A stretch of DNA of 64,000 nt from contig NZ_CP102096.1 of the NCBI RefSeq assembly GCF_024582835.1, forward strand, positions 1,364,001-1,428,000. Reading direction: 5' to 3'. This DNA comes from Vibrio japonicus. GTDB lineage: Bacteria > Pseudomonadota > Gammaproteobacteria > Enterobacterales > Vibrionaceae. A model generated the notes under the pieces. The model saw nothing but the letters and a program-made list of their open reading frames with translations, had not been told where the DNA came from and did no database searches. The first letter of the stretch is position 1. Every line of letters starts with the position of its first letter. Positions 1-8,582 of the stretch are shown piece after piece. Position numbers and translations under genes: made by a program.

Positions 1-231
1 TGAATATATGTCGTTTATGTGCTTTCCAGTTTTTAAACAAGTAAATGACAGTAAAACTATATCAACATTGTTTTTATCAACTATTTTGTCAATATTATTG
101 GCATTTCCCTTGGTGACGATTAAATTTTCGTTTTTTCTTAGCTCTCGTATTATAAGTTGAGCGTGAAAACTGTTTTTGTCATCTAAAAGAATATGCCATT
201 TGTTTTTGTAAGTCTTTGGCTTAATTCCCAT
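1..231 (-). CDS. N-terminal part of a CsgD/VpsT-like LuxR-family regulator (partial)
   Basis: The reading frame starts at an ATG at 231 preceded by GAGGT at good ribosome-binding distance and runs 77 codons off the left edge with no stop. The residues read MGIKPKTYKNKWHILLDD, followed by an alternating strand/helix pattern and a hydrophobic strand DIVLLSF, as in the degenerate receiver domain of CsgD/VpsT-type regulators. The C-terminal LuxR helix-turn-helix would lie outside the window. The gene diverges from the pilus operon across about 286 bp of very AT-rich DNA, so it is a natural candidate for that operon's regulator. The family call rests on weak similarity and needs the missing half. 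Confidence 0.5.
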   Translation of the reverse strand, partial: MGIKPKTYKNKWHILLDDKNSFHAQLIIRELRKNENLIVTKGNANNIDKIVDKNNVDIVLLSFTCLKTGKHINDIYS

Positions 232-517
232 TTAGGACCTCAGCACGATAGTGTAGGGAGTTGGATTATACACCGCATTTTATCTGCGATTGTGTATCTA
301 AATTGATACAAATATTATAATTTATCGATAGAAATGGACTCAATCACAAAAATTCAACTAATTATAATTTTTATTTAGTAAATAGTAAGTTGATTTTTAT
401 CGTAATGCGGTACTACTTTTTCTAATACTTATTTCTTGATTACTCCTTATTTCATACTTCTATTTTTTATCAATACGTATAGTTACGAACGAATCAGTAA
501 GACCTGAAGTGTATGGA

Positions 518-1024
518 ATGAAACAATTAAGTAAAAAAGATTACTTAGTAGCTTTAATATTGAGTATTTACTTATTATTTCCAGCTAAGGTTCAGGCAAA
601 TAACTTGTCGATAGGTATTTCAGGGCATATTAAGACGCGTTGCACTATGGAATTAGTGAACGGTAGTGCTCTGGAACTTTCGGCTAGAAATTTGTCAAGC
701 GCGATTTCATTTGATCTGTTTTGCAATCAGCCACTCAGAATTGCACTGTCTGCAAAACATGGGGGGTTACGAATGAGTCATTCTCCGGATCAAACTGTTG
801 CACCTTACTCTTTAGGATTGGTCATTCCCGATTTAGGAATTAATACGTATTTCTTAAGCCGAGAATTATCCACTCCACGTCTTATTGAAAGCTCTGGCGT
901 TACTCCATTTTCCATCAGAGGAGAAATTAACGTAACGCTGGAAAGGCCTTTGCTCTACGCAGGGGAATACAAGGATGTTGTCGAGATTGATGTGCTTCCT
1001 TCAATCAACGACTTCAGCAGATAA
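518..1024 (+). CDS. minor pilin-like subunit of a chaperone-usher pilus
   Basis: This 168-aa secreted protein is the first gene of the pilus operon. A lysine-rich start is followed by a hydrophobic segment and an A-x-A-like cleavage site (KVQA/NN), so it is probably exported by Sec. The mature part has two cysteines (TRC and LFC) about 27 residues apart, as in the disulfide of chaperone-usher pilins, and ends in a beta-rich segment (AGEYKDVVEIDVL) resembling the last strand of spore-coat-U-type pilins. The ATG at 518 is preferred, but an in-frame GTG at 509 is possible. The 69-bp gap to the next pilin suggests cotranscription. Its role as minor or initiator subunit is inferred from position. 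Confidence 0.6.
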   Translation: MKQLSKKDYLVALILSIYLLFPAKVQANNLSIGISGHIKTRCTMELVNGSALELSARNLSSAISFDLFCNQPLRIALSAKHGGLRMSHSPDQTVAPYSLGLVIPDLGINTYFLSRELSTPRLIESSGVTPFSIRGEINVTLERPLLYAGEYKDVVEIDVLPSINDFSR

Positions 1025-1092
1025 GATCACACTTGCATGATTTCACGTCTATGGCGGTATGTAAGCTATTTATAACAATCTAAGGAAATTTT

Positions 1093-1593
1093 ATGAAACA
1101 GTTAACCGTTTGCGCAGTTTTGGTATCGAGCACTTTCGCGATGCAAGCGTATGCGAATTCAACGTCTATTCAGGTACGAGCACTGAACCCTTCAGTGTGT
1201 GAAATCAGCAGTAATCAGTTACTTCTTGATCTTAAAAATCCGTCTACACAGCAAACCGCTACTGCTAATTTGACGATGAAATGTAATGATTTTAATGGCG
1301 CTAAAGTAACCATGATTAGCAGCCAAGGTGGATTAGAAGCAGACGACGGTATCCCAGATGATTACTCACTAAGCTACAAAGCGACGTTTACACCTACTGG
1401 GCTTCCATCACTTGAGTTTACGACTCCAGGTGGCAATGGCACGAATAACCTAGAATCAAGTGCAATGTCTTACCCAGGTTCTTTAGATCTTGCTAGTGGT
1501 GTTGCAGCAGTTCTTGAAGTAACCAACGTAGACACTGCACCTTGGGCAGGCGGTTACTCTGACACGATCACAATGAATATCACTGCTAACTAA
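1093..1593 (+). CDS. major pilin-like subunit, spore-coat-U-like
   Basis: This 166-aa protein has a clear signal peptide (MKQLTVCAVLVSSTFAMQAYA/NS) and a good ribosome-binding site (AAGGAA). The mature chain has the cysteine pair of chaperone-usher pilins (SVCEIS and MKCND) and ends in AGGYSDTITMNITAN, very close to the terminal strand of spore coat U (SCPU) pilins. Subunits of this type polymerise by donor-strand exchange after delivery by a periplasmic chaperone. It is followed by a stem-loop at 1607-1630 and then the chaperones. It is the best candidate for the main shaft subunit, an inference from its position and its typical size. Confidence 0.7.
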   Translation: MKQLTVCAVLVSSTFAMQAYANSTSIQVRALNPSVCEISSNQLLLDLKNPSTQQTATANLTMKCNDFNGAKVTMISSQGGLEADDGIPDDYSLSYKATFTPTGLPSLEFTTPGGNGTNNLESSAMSYPGSLDLASGVAAVLEVTNVDTAPWAGGYSDTITMNITAN

Positions 1594-1606
1594 TTTAGCT
1601 TTATAA

Positions 1607-1630
1607 ATGGAGGCCATATTTGGTCTCCAT
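1607..1630 (+). other. intercistronic stem-loop after the major pilin gene
   Basis: ATGGAGGCCA and TGGTCTCCAT pair over 10 positions (one G-U) around a TATT loop. No T-run follows, so this is not a standard terminator. It lies 14 bp after the pilin stop and just before the chaperone start, a position where mRNA-stabilising stem-loops give pilin excess in other fimbrial operons. That function is inferred. Confidence 0.5.
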
Positions 1631-1639
1631 ATTAACTTT

Positions 1640-2359
1640 ATGAGGATTAAAAACGTGTTCAGAACCATTTGTTGCTTAATTTCAATATGTTGTAGCTTGT
1701 CTGTACATGCGTATCGTGTAGAGCCTATGGTGTCTGAAATGGAACCATTTGGGAAGAAAGCCCAGATGGTAATGAGGGTAGATAATACGACTACTCAATC
1801 ACTTACTGTTGAATTACTGCCATTTTCTATGGTTATGGATGAGTACGGTAATGAAACAATTGAGCCAGCGGACGCAGATCTGTTGGTTGTACCTGTCACA
1901 GCAGTCATTGAACCCGGAAGATCCCAATCCGTTATGGTTCGATATTTAGGTGAGCCCGCAATAGACGAGTCCAAATCATACCGCGTTTCGGTCAAACAAG
2001 TCCAAGTAGACAGAGCAAGCTCTGAGCAAGCAAACGTTGGTCTACTGCTGCAATTCAATACTCTTATAAACATTAAACCTAAGAATACCAACCCACACTT
2101 AACCGTGACAAATATAGAGGCTCAGGGTGAAGCGTGGCACATTGAAGTCACCAATTCAGGCAACAGCTATGGCCGGATTAATAAAACAAACTGGAAAGTG
2201 AGTGATGGTGTTCAATCGGTAAGTCTCAAAGGCAGTGAGATCGGAAAGCTGATTGACGGCACGCTAGTTCAACCACAAAAGAAACGCATTTTTACTATGA
2301 AACCATTGGAAGGGTTTGATCTAAGTTCATTGTCGATTGAAGTGGATTCACTGGAATAA
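1640..2359 (+). CDS. periplasmic pilus chaperone (first of two)
   Basis: The 239-aa product starts with a signal peptide (MRIKNVFRTICCLISICCSL, cut after SVHA) followed by YRVEPMVSEMEPFGKKAQMVMRVDN, the first strand of a PapD-like immunoglobulin domain. A proline-rich edge and the basic position in the ESKSYRVSVKQV segment match the G1-strand region of PapD-like chaperones. A second beta domain follows from about residue 150. The open frame could begin at 1607, but that would place the stem-loop inside the gene and spoil the signal peptide. The gene ends 3 bp before the second chaperone. It presumably folds and caps the upstream pilins. Confidence 0.75.
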   Translation: MRIKNVFRTICCLISICCSLSVHAYRVEPMVSEMEPFGKKAQMVMRVDNTTTQSLTVELLPFSMVMDEYGNETIEPADADLLVVPVTAVIEPGRSQSVMVRYLGEPAIDESKSYRVSVKQVQVDRASSEQANVGLLLQFNTLINIKPKNTNPHLTVTNIEAQGEAWHIEVTNSGNSYGRINKTNWKVSDGVQSVSLKGSEIGKLIDGTLVQPQKKRIFTMKPLEGFDLSSLSIEVDSLE

Positions 2360-2362
2360 ATA

Positions 2363-3025
2363 ATGGCATTACTTAAGATTTTCATTCTTGGGCTGACATT
2401 ATTAACAACAAGCTATCCGACATATTCAATTATCCTCTCTCCGTCAGTGCTTGAATACAGTGTTAATAGCGGTCGCTCTGCTCAAATTACCGTTGTTAAC
2501 AATACGACTCAGAAACTACCGTTAGAAACAAGTCTCTTACAGTTGGCGTTTAAAAAGGATGGCAGCTACGGCACCAAAGAGCCTAAAGACGAAAGCCTTA
2601 TTGTACTTCCTCCAGCAGCGATACTCACGCCCGGCGCTACGCAAGTATTTCGCGTTCAGTGGATTGGGGCTGAACAACTCCCTGAGTCAAAGAGTTACTT
2701 CGTCCGTTTTACTCAACCAAGCTTATATTCCAGTGATAGCAGCACTGGAATAGCGTTACAGATCCACTATAACGCGCTGCTGCATGTTTCTTCCGACCAA
2801 AATAAGCCAAGCATAGTATTGAACATAGATAATGAAGGGGCCGCTACGTTAGAGAATCAAGGCAGTAAGTACACATATTCGAGTCTATTAGAGTTTTCAT
2901 CGGCTCATCAACATCAAAAACTCAAACTCAACCTGAAAGAAATGTTTCTTCCTCCCAGAAGTACTTTCCATATTCCAAACTTAGAGGATTTATCTAGTGG
3001 GGAATATGTTGGATATGAGCAGTAA
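2363..3025 (+). CDS. periplasmic pilus chaperone (second of two)
   Basis: A 220-aa exported protein with signal peptide MALLKIFILGLTLLTTSYPT, then ILSPSVLEYSVNSGRSAQITVVNNT, the PapD-like N-terminal strands. ESKSYFVRFTQPSL aligns with the same region of the preceding chaperone, so the two are distant paralogues. The C-terminal domain is short and ends SGEYVGYEQ. The gene begins 3 bp after its neighbour and ends 26 bp before the usher start, consistent with translational coupling. Two dedicated chaperones in one small operon are less common than one. A division of labour between pilin types is plausible but unproven. Confidence 0.7.
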   Translation: MALLKIFILGLTLLTTSYPTYSIILSPSVLEYSVNSGRSAQITVVNNTTQKLPLETSLLQLAFKKDGSYGTKEPKDESLIVLPPAAILTPGATQVFRVQWIGAEQLPESKSYFVRFTQPSLYSSDSSTGIALQIHYNALLHVSSDQNKPSIVLNIDNEGAATLENQGSKYTYSSLLEFSSAHQHQKLKLNLKEMFLPPRSTFHIPNLEDLSSGEYVGYEQ

Positions 3026-3051
3026 AAGACAATTTAGGTTAGAAGTTAATT

Positions 3052-5496
3052 TTGAAGTATACATACCTTTCCCTTTTAACTCTGTGGTTCTGTGTAACAT
3101 CCATACAGGCCAGTCAGTCTCAAATAAACGCAACAGGACGTGATATCGAGTTAACCACATTACTAAGAGTAAGTGATAGAGTTGTCGGTGATGTCAATAT
3201 TACGATTACAGCGGATAATGACATCTTACTCCCGAAAGAATCAACGATTGAAGTATTAAAATCGGTGCTTTCCCGAGAAGCATTGACGAGACTTGAACAA
3301 CGACAACCCCAAGAAACGCTTTCCCAGAGTGATTTTGAGTCTATCGGTTTGGGTTTTACTTTTGACTATTCAACATTCGAATGTGTCATCTCTATCCCGT
3401 CTCATCTTGCTCTTACACAAAACATCAGTTTAATCCCCGCAGATTCTAGCTCTAACTATTTAGAGCCAGAACTTATTAGTGGTTATATAAACGTAAACTT
3501 GTCCGGTAACGAGGCAAGAGCACAAAGTAAGAAAACACAACGTGAATATCACCATCGATTAGAGTCAGCGGTTAACTTTGGCGCAGCAAGCTTGGAGTAT
3601 GAGTCGTCCTACCATCATACAGTCGGTGAAAATTCACTGTATTTCCGTGAAGGAACTCGTTTGAATTTTGATATTCCCAACCAGGGAACACGCTTGGTCC
3701 TAGGGGATATGTATAACGCGGGTAAATCTTTTCAAGATGGCGCTGATATATTGGGTATTGGCCTAACACGAGATTTCAGCTTAATACCGACGAAGAATGT
3801 TAGACCCAAAGCGGCAAGATCTTTTGTATTAACACGGACTTCAGACGTCAATGTCGTCGTCGATGGTATCGTTGTCCAACGCCTGACGTTAAATGCGGGT
3901 AGCTATAGCCTCAATGATATCCCGATTGCGCAAGGCAACAACGAAATCGAGCTAATCATCTCGGACTCAACAGGTAAAGAGGAACGGATTAATTTCTCTG
4001 TAGCGACAGGAAATGGGTTGCTTGATAGTGGGGAATACGAATATAGCTTAATGGTCGGCGTCCCCAAGGAAATTAACAATAATCAAAACGATTATCTCAC
4101 CGATCAGAAGATCGTCCATGGGTATTTAGATTTCGGGCTGACATCTTCTATGACGATTGGGGTGAATGCTCAAAGTAGGGAGGATGTGTATCAATATGGT
4201 AGTTCAGTTGTCTACGCCTTCCCTTTTGGGGTTACTGAACTCTCTGTGACACAAAGTCAACATCCTGACTTAAAGTCAGGCCATGCTTATCGCTTTGCGT
4301 TTGACGCTGCATTCGAAGATAGCGGTCAAGCTTCACCACAAATGAGTTTGATATACGAGCAGCAAACACCGGACTTTGTAGGTATTAGTGAATATGGTTC
4401 AACAAATTATCCCGTAAACTTAACTAACCATTATGTAGCGTTATTTGGTTCGGTGTCGGTAGGTCCATCGCTTAGAGCCTCTATAAATACCACTTTTAGT
4501 TCGGGTGTGGTCTCAACTAACGATTACTGGTCAGTCAGTCCAAGCTTAACGGGTTATTTGTTTGATACCCCGGTGAGTTGGAGCACAAGAGTCAACTACA
4601 AAAAGTATCTCGATGGTGATGATGATTTTGCTACTTCATTTACGTTGAATTGGCCTCTTGGTCAAAATATACGTTCAGTAGGACGCTACTCTAGTGAGAG
4701 AAAGCAGGGAACATTAGATGTTTCCTACCAAAATGATGTTGGAAGTGCAGGTGGTATATCCGCATATGCGTCTATGAATACCGATGAAAGTACAGATAGC
4801 AATGTCAATGCTGGGGCGACATACACCGGAAATCGCTTCCGTGCGTTGTTTGACCACAATACAAGAGTCGAAGATATCGACGAGGGCGCACAGACACATA
4901 ATACCCGCTTAGAAGTTGCAAGTGCATTGGCGTTTTCTGGACGTTCATTTTCGGTAGGGCGGCCAGTCGGAGACGCGTTTGCGATCATAGAAAAACACGC
5001 AAGTTTGTCTGGCAATAACATTGCGATAGATCCCGAACAAAACAGCCAAAATGCGAGAGTATTCCTAACTTCAAACCAAAGTATTTTGCTGCCTGATTTA
5101 GTTGCCTATAACGGCCAGATAGTCGGTTATGACGTCGAAAATTTAAGGCCGGGATATGACTTAGGAGATGGCGCTTTTTGGCTGAACCCTGGATACAAGC
5201 AAGGCTTCAGGCTGAAAATAGGCTCAGACTCCGTTCTTACAGTAATGGGTACATTACGTTATCGAACGACAAATGAGCCGATCCCCCTAATCGCAGGAAC
5301 AGCGTGGTATTTAGGTGAAGAAGAACAAGCACCCGTCGAATTCTTTACCAGTCGAACAGGGCGATTTGCTTTATCAGGCGTTCGGCCTGGGCAATACCGG
5401 CTTGCTTTAGACACAAATGAACAACAGGCTATAAACATAACGCTAGATGAAGGTAGCGACGTACTTATTATGCTCGGAGATTTATATGTGGATTAA
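3052..5496 (+). CDS. outer-membrane usher of the pilus
   Basis: This 814-aa outer-membrane protein would secrete and assemble the pilin-chaperone complexes. After a signal peptide (KYTYLSLLTLWFCVTSIQA) come an N-terminal chaperone-binding region, a beta-barrel from about residue 165 interrupted by a plug-like domain (near FVLTRTSDVNVVVDGIVVQ and the following YSLNDIPI), and a C-terminal immunoglobulin/carboxypeptidase-regulatory-like domain (TSRTGRFALSGVRPGQYRLAL). The start is a TTG at 3052: an in-frame stop lies at 3040-3042, no ATG gives a signal peptide, and AGG/AGAAG-type ribosome-binding bases precede it. Its last 11 bp overlap the next gene. Length suits the smaller, archaic or alternative ushers rather than the FimD/PapC type. 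Confidence 0.75.
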   Translation: MKYTYLSLLTLWFCVTSIQASQSQINATGRDIELTTLLRVSDRVVGDVNITITADNDILLPKESTIEVLKSVLSREALTRLEQRQPQETLSQSDFESIGLGFTFDYSTFECVISIPSHLALTQNISLIPADSSSNYLEPELISGYINVNLSGNEARAQSKKTQREYHHRLESAVNFGAASLEYESSYHHTVGENSLYFREGTRLNFDIPNQGTRLVLGDMYNAGKSFQDGADILGIGLTRDFSLIPTKNVRPKAARSFVLTRTSDVNVVVDGIVVQRLTLNAGSYSLNDIPIAQGNNEIELIISDSTGKEERINFSVATGNGLLDSGEYEYSLMVGVPKEINNNQNDYLTDQKIVHGYLDFGLTSSMTIGVNAQSREDVYQYGSSVVYAFPFGVTELSVTQSQHPDLKSGHAYRFAFDAAFEDSGQASPQMSLIYEQQTPDFVGISEYGSTNYPVNLTNHYVALFGSVSVGPSLRASINTTFSSGVVSTNDYWSVSPSLTGYLFDTPVSWSTRVNYKKYLDGDDDFATSFTLNWPLGQNIRSVGRYSSERKQGTLDVSYQNDVGSAGGISAYASMNTDESTDSNVNAGATYTGNRFRALFDHNTRVEDIDEGAQTHNTRLEVASALAFSGRSFSVGRPVGDAFAIIEKHASLSGNNIAIDPEQNSQNARVFLTSNQSILLPDLVAYNGQIVGYDVENLRPGYDLGDGAFWLNPGYKQGFRLKIGSDSVLTVMGTLRYRTTNEPIPLIAGTAWYLGEEEQAPVEFFTSRTGRFALSGVRPGQYRLALDTNEQQAINITLDEGSDVLIMLGDLYVD

Positions 5497-6367
5497 CACG
5501 ATGATTACTCGATGTATTCTACCCACGTTACTAACCCTTGTTTCACTCTCTACGCATGCAATGTGTCATTTAAACAGGCTGAGTATTGAGCCACTTTCTG
5601 TGCCATCAAACTATGATGTATTTTCAGCCAGTAAAATCGCGTTGGTACAAACTTATCGTTTAAAAGCAGATATAACTGGGGAAGAGTGTCAATTTGACCT
5701 TAAAATTGGTACGCGTAATAGAGCAAATTTTTTAGCTAATGAACACCGTAATATGTTGCGGTTTGAATGGCATAGCAAGATCGGATATCAGCGAGCGAAC
5801 CAATGGGATATGACGCTAACAACAGAAAAACCTGAGGCTACTATCCAATTGAAATATCCGAGTAATCAGTGGATGAAAGCTGGTACATTTATTGGTGAAC
5901 TGGAGGTGTCACTTAAGAGTAACGATGTTGCGACGAGCACGTTACTGACTTCTGAAGAAGTGAAGGTTGTCGTACCTCCAAGCACCAAAATACAATTTTA
6001 TGGTTTATCCCAAAGACATTATGAGTTGGACCTTGGGGAGCTATCCAGCAACAAATCCATCGACATGGGGCCAAAACTTTGGGTCGAAAGTAATACTCAC
6101 TATAGGGTGTCTGTGGAGTCTATGAACCTGGGTGCCTTGCGTCACCAGTCGCAGGAAAAACGGTGGGATATTAATTATCGAATGTATCTAAACAACAAAA
6201 ATATAGATATCAACAACGCTATTGCATTTTGGGATGGTATTTATTCTGAATCTGGCCGTTCAATCCCTATAAAGTTTGTCGTTGGTGATACGCAGAATAA
6301 ACCAGCAGGCATTTACAGAGACGAGTTACAAATATCCATAGAGCCACACATAACAAATCAACATTAG
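5486..6367 (+). CDS. two-domain tip subunit/adhesin candidate of the pilus
   Basis: The 293-aa product begins at an ATG overlapping the usher stop, with GGAG six bases upstream. An ATG at 5501 (MITRCILPTLLTLVSLSTHA) would give a neater signal peptide. The mature protein looks like two beta domains. The second ends AGIYRDELQISIEP, the terminal strand motif of spore-coat-U pilins, as in two-domain tip adhesins of archaic (Csu-type) pili. Being last in the operon and larger than the other subunits fits a tip role. Receptor specificity cannot be read from sequence. A terminator follows at 6377. Confidence 0.6.
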   Translation: MWINTMITRCILPTLLTLVSLSTHAMCHLNRLSIEPLSVPSNYDVFSASKIALVQTYRLKADITGEECQFDLKIGTRNRANFLANEHRNMLRFEWHSKIGYQRANQWDMTLTTEKPEATIQLKYPSNQWMKAGTFIGELEVSLKSNDVATSTLLTSEEVKVVVPPSTKIQFYGLSQRHYELDLGELSSNKSIDMGPKLWVESNTHYRVSVESMNLGALRHQSQEKRWDINYRMYLNNKNIDINNAIAFWDGIYSESGRSIPIKFVVGDTQNKPAGIYRDELQISIEPHITNQH

Positions 6368-6376
6368 CACAAACAC

Positions 6377-6404
6377 AAAGGGTCGCACTTGTAGCGACCC
6401 TTTT
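6377..6404 (+). terminator. rho-independent terminator of the pilus operon
   Basis: AAAGGGTCGC pairs with GCGACCCTTT around a 7-base loop and is followed by T-rich sequence. It sits between the convergent pilus operon and ttcA and could serve both. Confidence 0.85.
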
Positions 6405-6420
6405 GATTCTATTCACTGAG

Positions 6421-7353
6421 TTAAATGTTGGTCACACTTAACTGAAGGCTTGGGTCAAACTCTTGGACCAAATCTTCATCTTGTATATCTTGCTTTGGCA
6501 TTTCTTCTTTGTCGAAGCCGATATCACCGCCATTAATTACACCAGAGTCTTTGTCAATGGACTTAAAGTCAAACAATTCAAAGTCGGCTAGGTGGCTAGG
6601 AACCACATTTTGCATCGCTCGGAACATTGTCTCGATACGTCCAGGGAATCGCTTGTCCCAATCGTTCAACATTTGCTTAATGTTCTGACGCTGTAGGTTT
6701 GGCTGAGAACCACATAAGTTACATGGAATAATAGGGTACTCGCGCATTTCTGAGTACTTAATGATGTCTTTCTCACGGCAGTATGCCAGTGGGCGAATCA
6801 CAACATGTTCACCATTGTCTGAAACGAGTTTAGGTGGCATGCCTTTCATCTTGCCGCCGTGGAACATATTTAGGAAAAGTGTTTCCAGAATATCATCACG
6901 GTGGTGCCCTAGCGCGATTTTTGTTGCTCCAAGCTCCTTAGCTGTGCGATACAAAATGCCACGGCGTAAACGAGAACATAGAGAACATGTTGTTTTGCCT
7001 TCTGGAACCTTATCTAACACGATGGAGTATGTGTCTTCTTCTACGATCTTGTATTCAACACCGAGTGTTTCCAGATATTCAGGAAGAACATGCTCTGGGA
7101 ATCCTGGCTGTTTCTGATCAAGGTTTACCGCAACAATGGAGAAAGAGATAGGAGCACTCTTTTGCAAACTCATCAGAATATCAAGCATCGTGAAGCTATC
7201 TTTGCCGCCAGATAAACACACCATGATGCGATCGCCATCTTCAATCATATTGAAGTCTTGGATAGCTTGGCCTGTATTGCGACGAATGCGTTTTTGTAGC
7301 TTGTTAAAGTTGTATTGTTGAGCTTTAGTACGCTCTTGAATTTGCTCTGTCAT
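6421..7353 (-). CDS. ttcA: tRNA 2-thiocytidine(32) synthetase TtcA
   Basis: TtcA thiolates cytidine 32 of certain tRNAs in an ATP- and Fe-S-dependent reaction. The 310-aa protein shows the PP-loop CLSGGKDS (residues 46-53) for ATP binding and the paired CxxC motifs TTCSLCSR (C123, C126) and IIPCNLCG that hold the iron-sulfur cluster. Length matches the family. It is last in a minus-strand series after fnr and uspE, the same neighbourhood as in enterobacteria. A separate terminator follows uspE, so it probably has its own promoter in 7354-7447. The acidic C-terminal tail beyond residue 270 is normal family variation. Confidence 0.95.
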   Translation of the reverse strand: MTEQIQERTKAQQYNFNKLQKRIRRNTGQAIQDFNMIEDGDRIMVCLSGGKDSFTMLDILMSLQKSAPISFSIVAVNLDQKQPGFPEHVLPEYLETLGVEYKIVEEDTYSIVLDKVPEGKTTCSLCSRLRRGILYRTAKELGATKIALGHHRDDILETLFLNMFHGGKMKGMPPKLVSDNGEHVVIRPLAYCREKDIIKYSEMREYPIIPCNLCGSQPNLQRQNIKQMLNDWDKRFPGRIETMFRAMQNVVPSHLADFELFDFKSIDKDSGVINGGDIGFDKEEMPKQDIQDEDLVQEFDPSLQLSVTNI

Positions 7354-7447
7354 TAGCTTGCGGTCTTAATCAGTCTTCAAAACAAAATGAAGTGCGTATG
7401 ATACGGATAAATAGCGCAGATACCAGATCTAATCGACGAAGTTAATA

Positions 7448-7481
7448 AAAATCCCTGCTCTACGAAAAGTAGCAGGGATTT
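7448..7481 (-). terminator. rho-independent terminator after uspE
   Basis: On the minus strand AAATCCCTGCT pairs with AGCAGGGATTT and runs into a T-rich stretch (TTTTTATT), 26 bp beyond the uspE stop codon. Confidence 0.85.
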
Positions 7482-7506
7482 GTTAGAAGATTTATAGTGC
7501 TAAACT

Positions 7507-8454
7507 TTAGATAGCCGTTTTTGGATCGAGAGGGCTGATATACCCTTGAGGTTTTAATGCCAGAACGTCGCAATTGATCTTATCAATGACATGTTCCGCT
7601 GTGTTACCAATAAACACCGCTGAAAGCCCTGTTCTACCAGTCGTACCAATGATAACCATCGCCGCATTCACGCGCTCAGCAACTTCAGGAATCACATCTT
7701 CTGGGAGACCTTGCTCGACGATGGTTTGCTCGTCGTCATAACCATGTTTTTGGCGTAGCGCTTTCATTGCAGTTAAGTGATGACCACGGACAGCATCAGT
7801 ATATGTAGCGGGGTCAAACTCAGGCAGTTCTATAGTGATATTGGCTGGAGTGACAGGGTAGGCATTGACCAAGTATGGGGTTGCACCTAAACGCTCGGTT
7901 AGGCTTTTCAATTGTTCCACCATACTATCGTTTAGACCAAGATGCGTTTCGTTTTCAGAGCCGACATGAACCGAAGCAATAATACTTGAGTTTTCAGGCC
8001 ATTTGGCATTCTTTACAAGAAGTACAGGGCAAGGACACTTACGCAGTAGATGCCAGTCGGTAGGTGTAAAGATAACTGACTCAAGCACATCATGTTTCCT
8101 TGTGCCCTTAATAAGGATGTCATGCTCGCCAGAAAATACTTCCGCAATAATCGCCTCATATGGACGGTTATGCCAAACCACACGGACTTCGAAATTCACA
8201 CCCTCTACCAGATACTCTGATGCAATTTTCTGCATCCATTTTTCTCTTTGACCAATCACTCCACGACGCATTGCATCACGCTCATCAACCGAGAGCATAG
8301 AAGTCATGTCGTAGGAAAAATCATAAATAGAGAGGAAAAATGTGACGTGGCTAGGTGAGCGACTTTGGGCGGCAAGCTGCATTGCACGGGCTAAAGCGGG
8401 CTGTTCATCTTTATTAATGTCAGCAACAACTAAGATTTTATTATAGATACTCAT
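7507..8454 (-). CDS. uspE: tandem universal stress protein UspE
   Basis: A 315-aa cytoplasmic protein of two universal-stress-protein domains (about 1-150 and 160-305). The second carries the nucleotide-loop signature VIIGTTGRTGLSAVFIGNTA (positions 7597-7659). The first domain has a degenerate loop (LIKGTRKHDVLESVIFTPTD). Its place between fnr and ttcA matches E. coli uspE (ydaA). AAGGAG lies seven bases before the ATG. UspE proteins contribute to stress survival, motility and aggregation in E. coli. A hairpin at 8547-8573 separates it from fnr, so it may be expressed independently. Confidence 0.93.
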   Translation of the reverse strand: MSIYNKILVVADINKDEQPALARAMQLAAQSRSPSHVTFFLSIYDFSYDMTSMLSVDERDAMRRGVIGQREKWMQKIASEYLVEGVNFEVRVVWHNRPYEAIIAEVFSGEHDILIKGTRKHDVLESVIFTPTDWHLLRKCPCPVLLVKNAKWPENSSIIASVHVGSENETHLGLNDSMVEQLKSLTERLGATPYLVNAYPVTPANITIELPEFDPATYTDAVRGHHLTAMKALRQKHGYDDEQTIVEQGLPEDVIPEVAERVNAAMVIIGTTGRTGLSAVFIGNTAEHVIDKINCDVLALKPQGYISPLDPKTAI

Positions 8455-8546
8455 ATTTGCTCCTTAAACATGAGGAGGGCTTACGATTACTGTAGCTTAG
8501 TTCTGGAAAGAGTTTTAGGAAAATGTGCGAGGGGAACTGAGAAGTA

Positions 8547-8573
8547 TGATGTAGCTCAATATGAGCTACATCA
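8547..8573. other. 12-bp perfect inverted repeat between fnr and uspE
   Basis: TGATGTAGCTCA and TGAGCTACATCA flank an ATA loop, 10 bp after the fnr stop. No T-run follows on the minus strand, so it is either a weak fnr terminator or an operator/mRNA end structure upstream of uspE. Confidence 0.55.
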
Positions 8574-8582
8574 TTGATGTTA

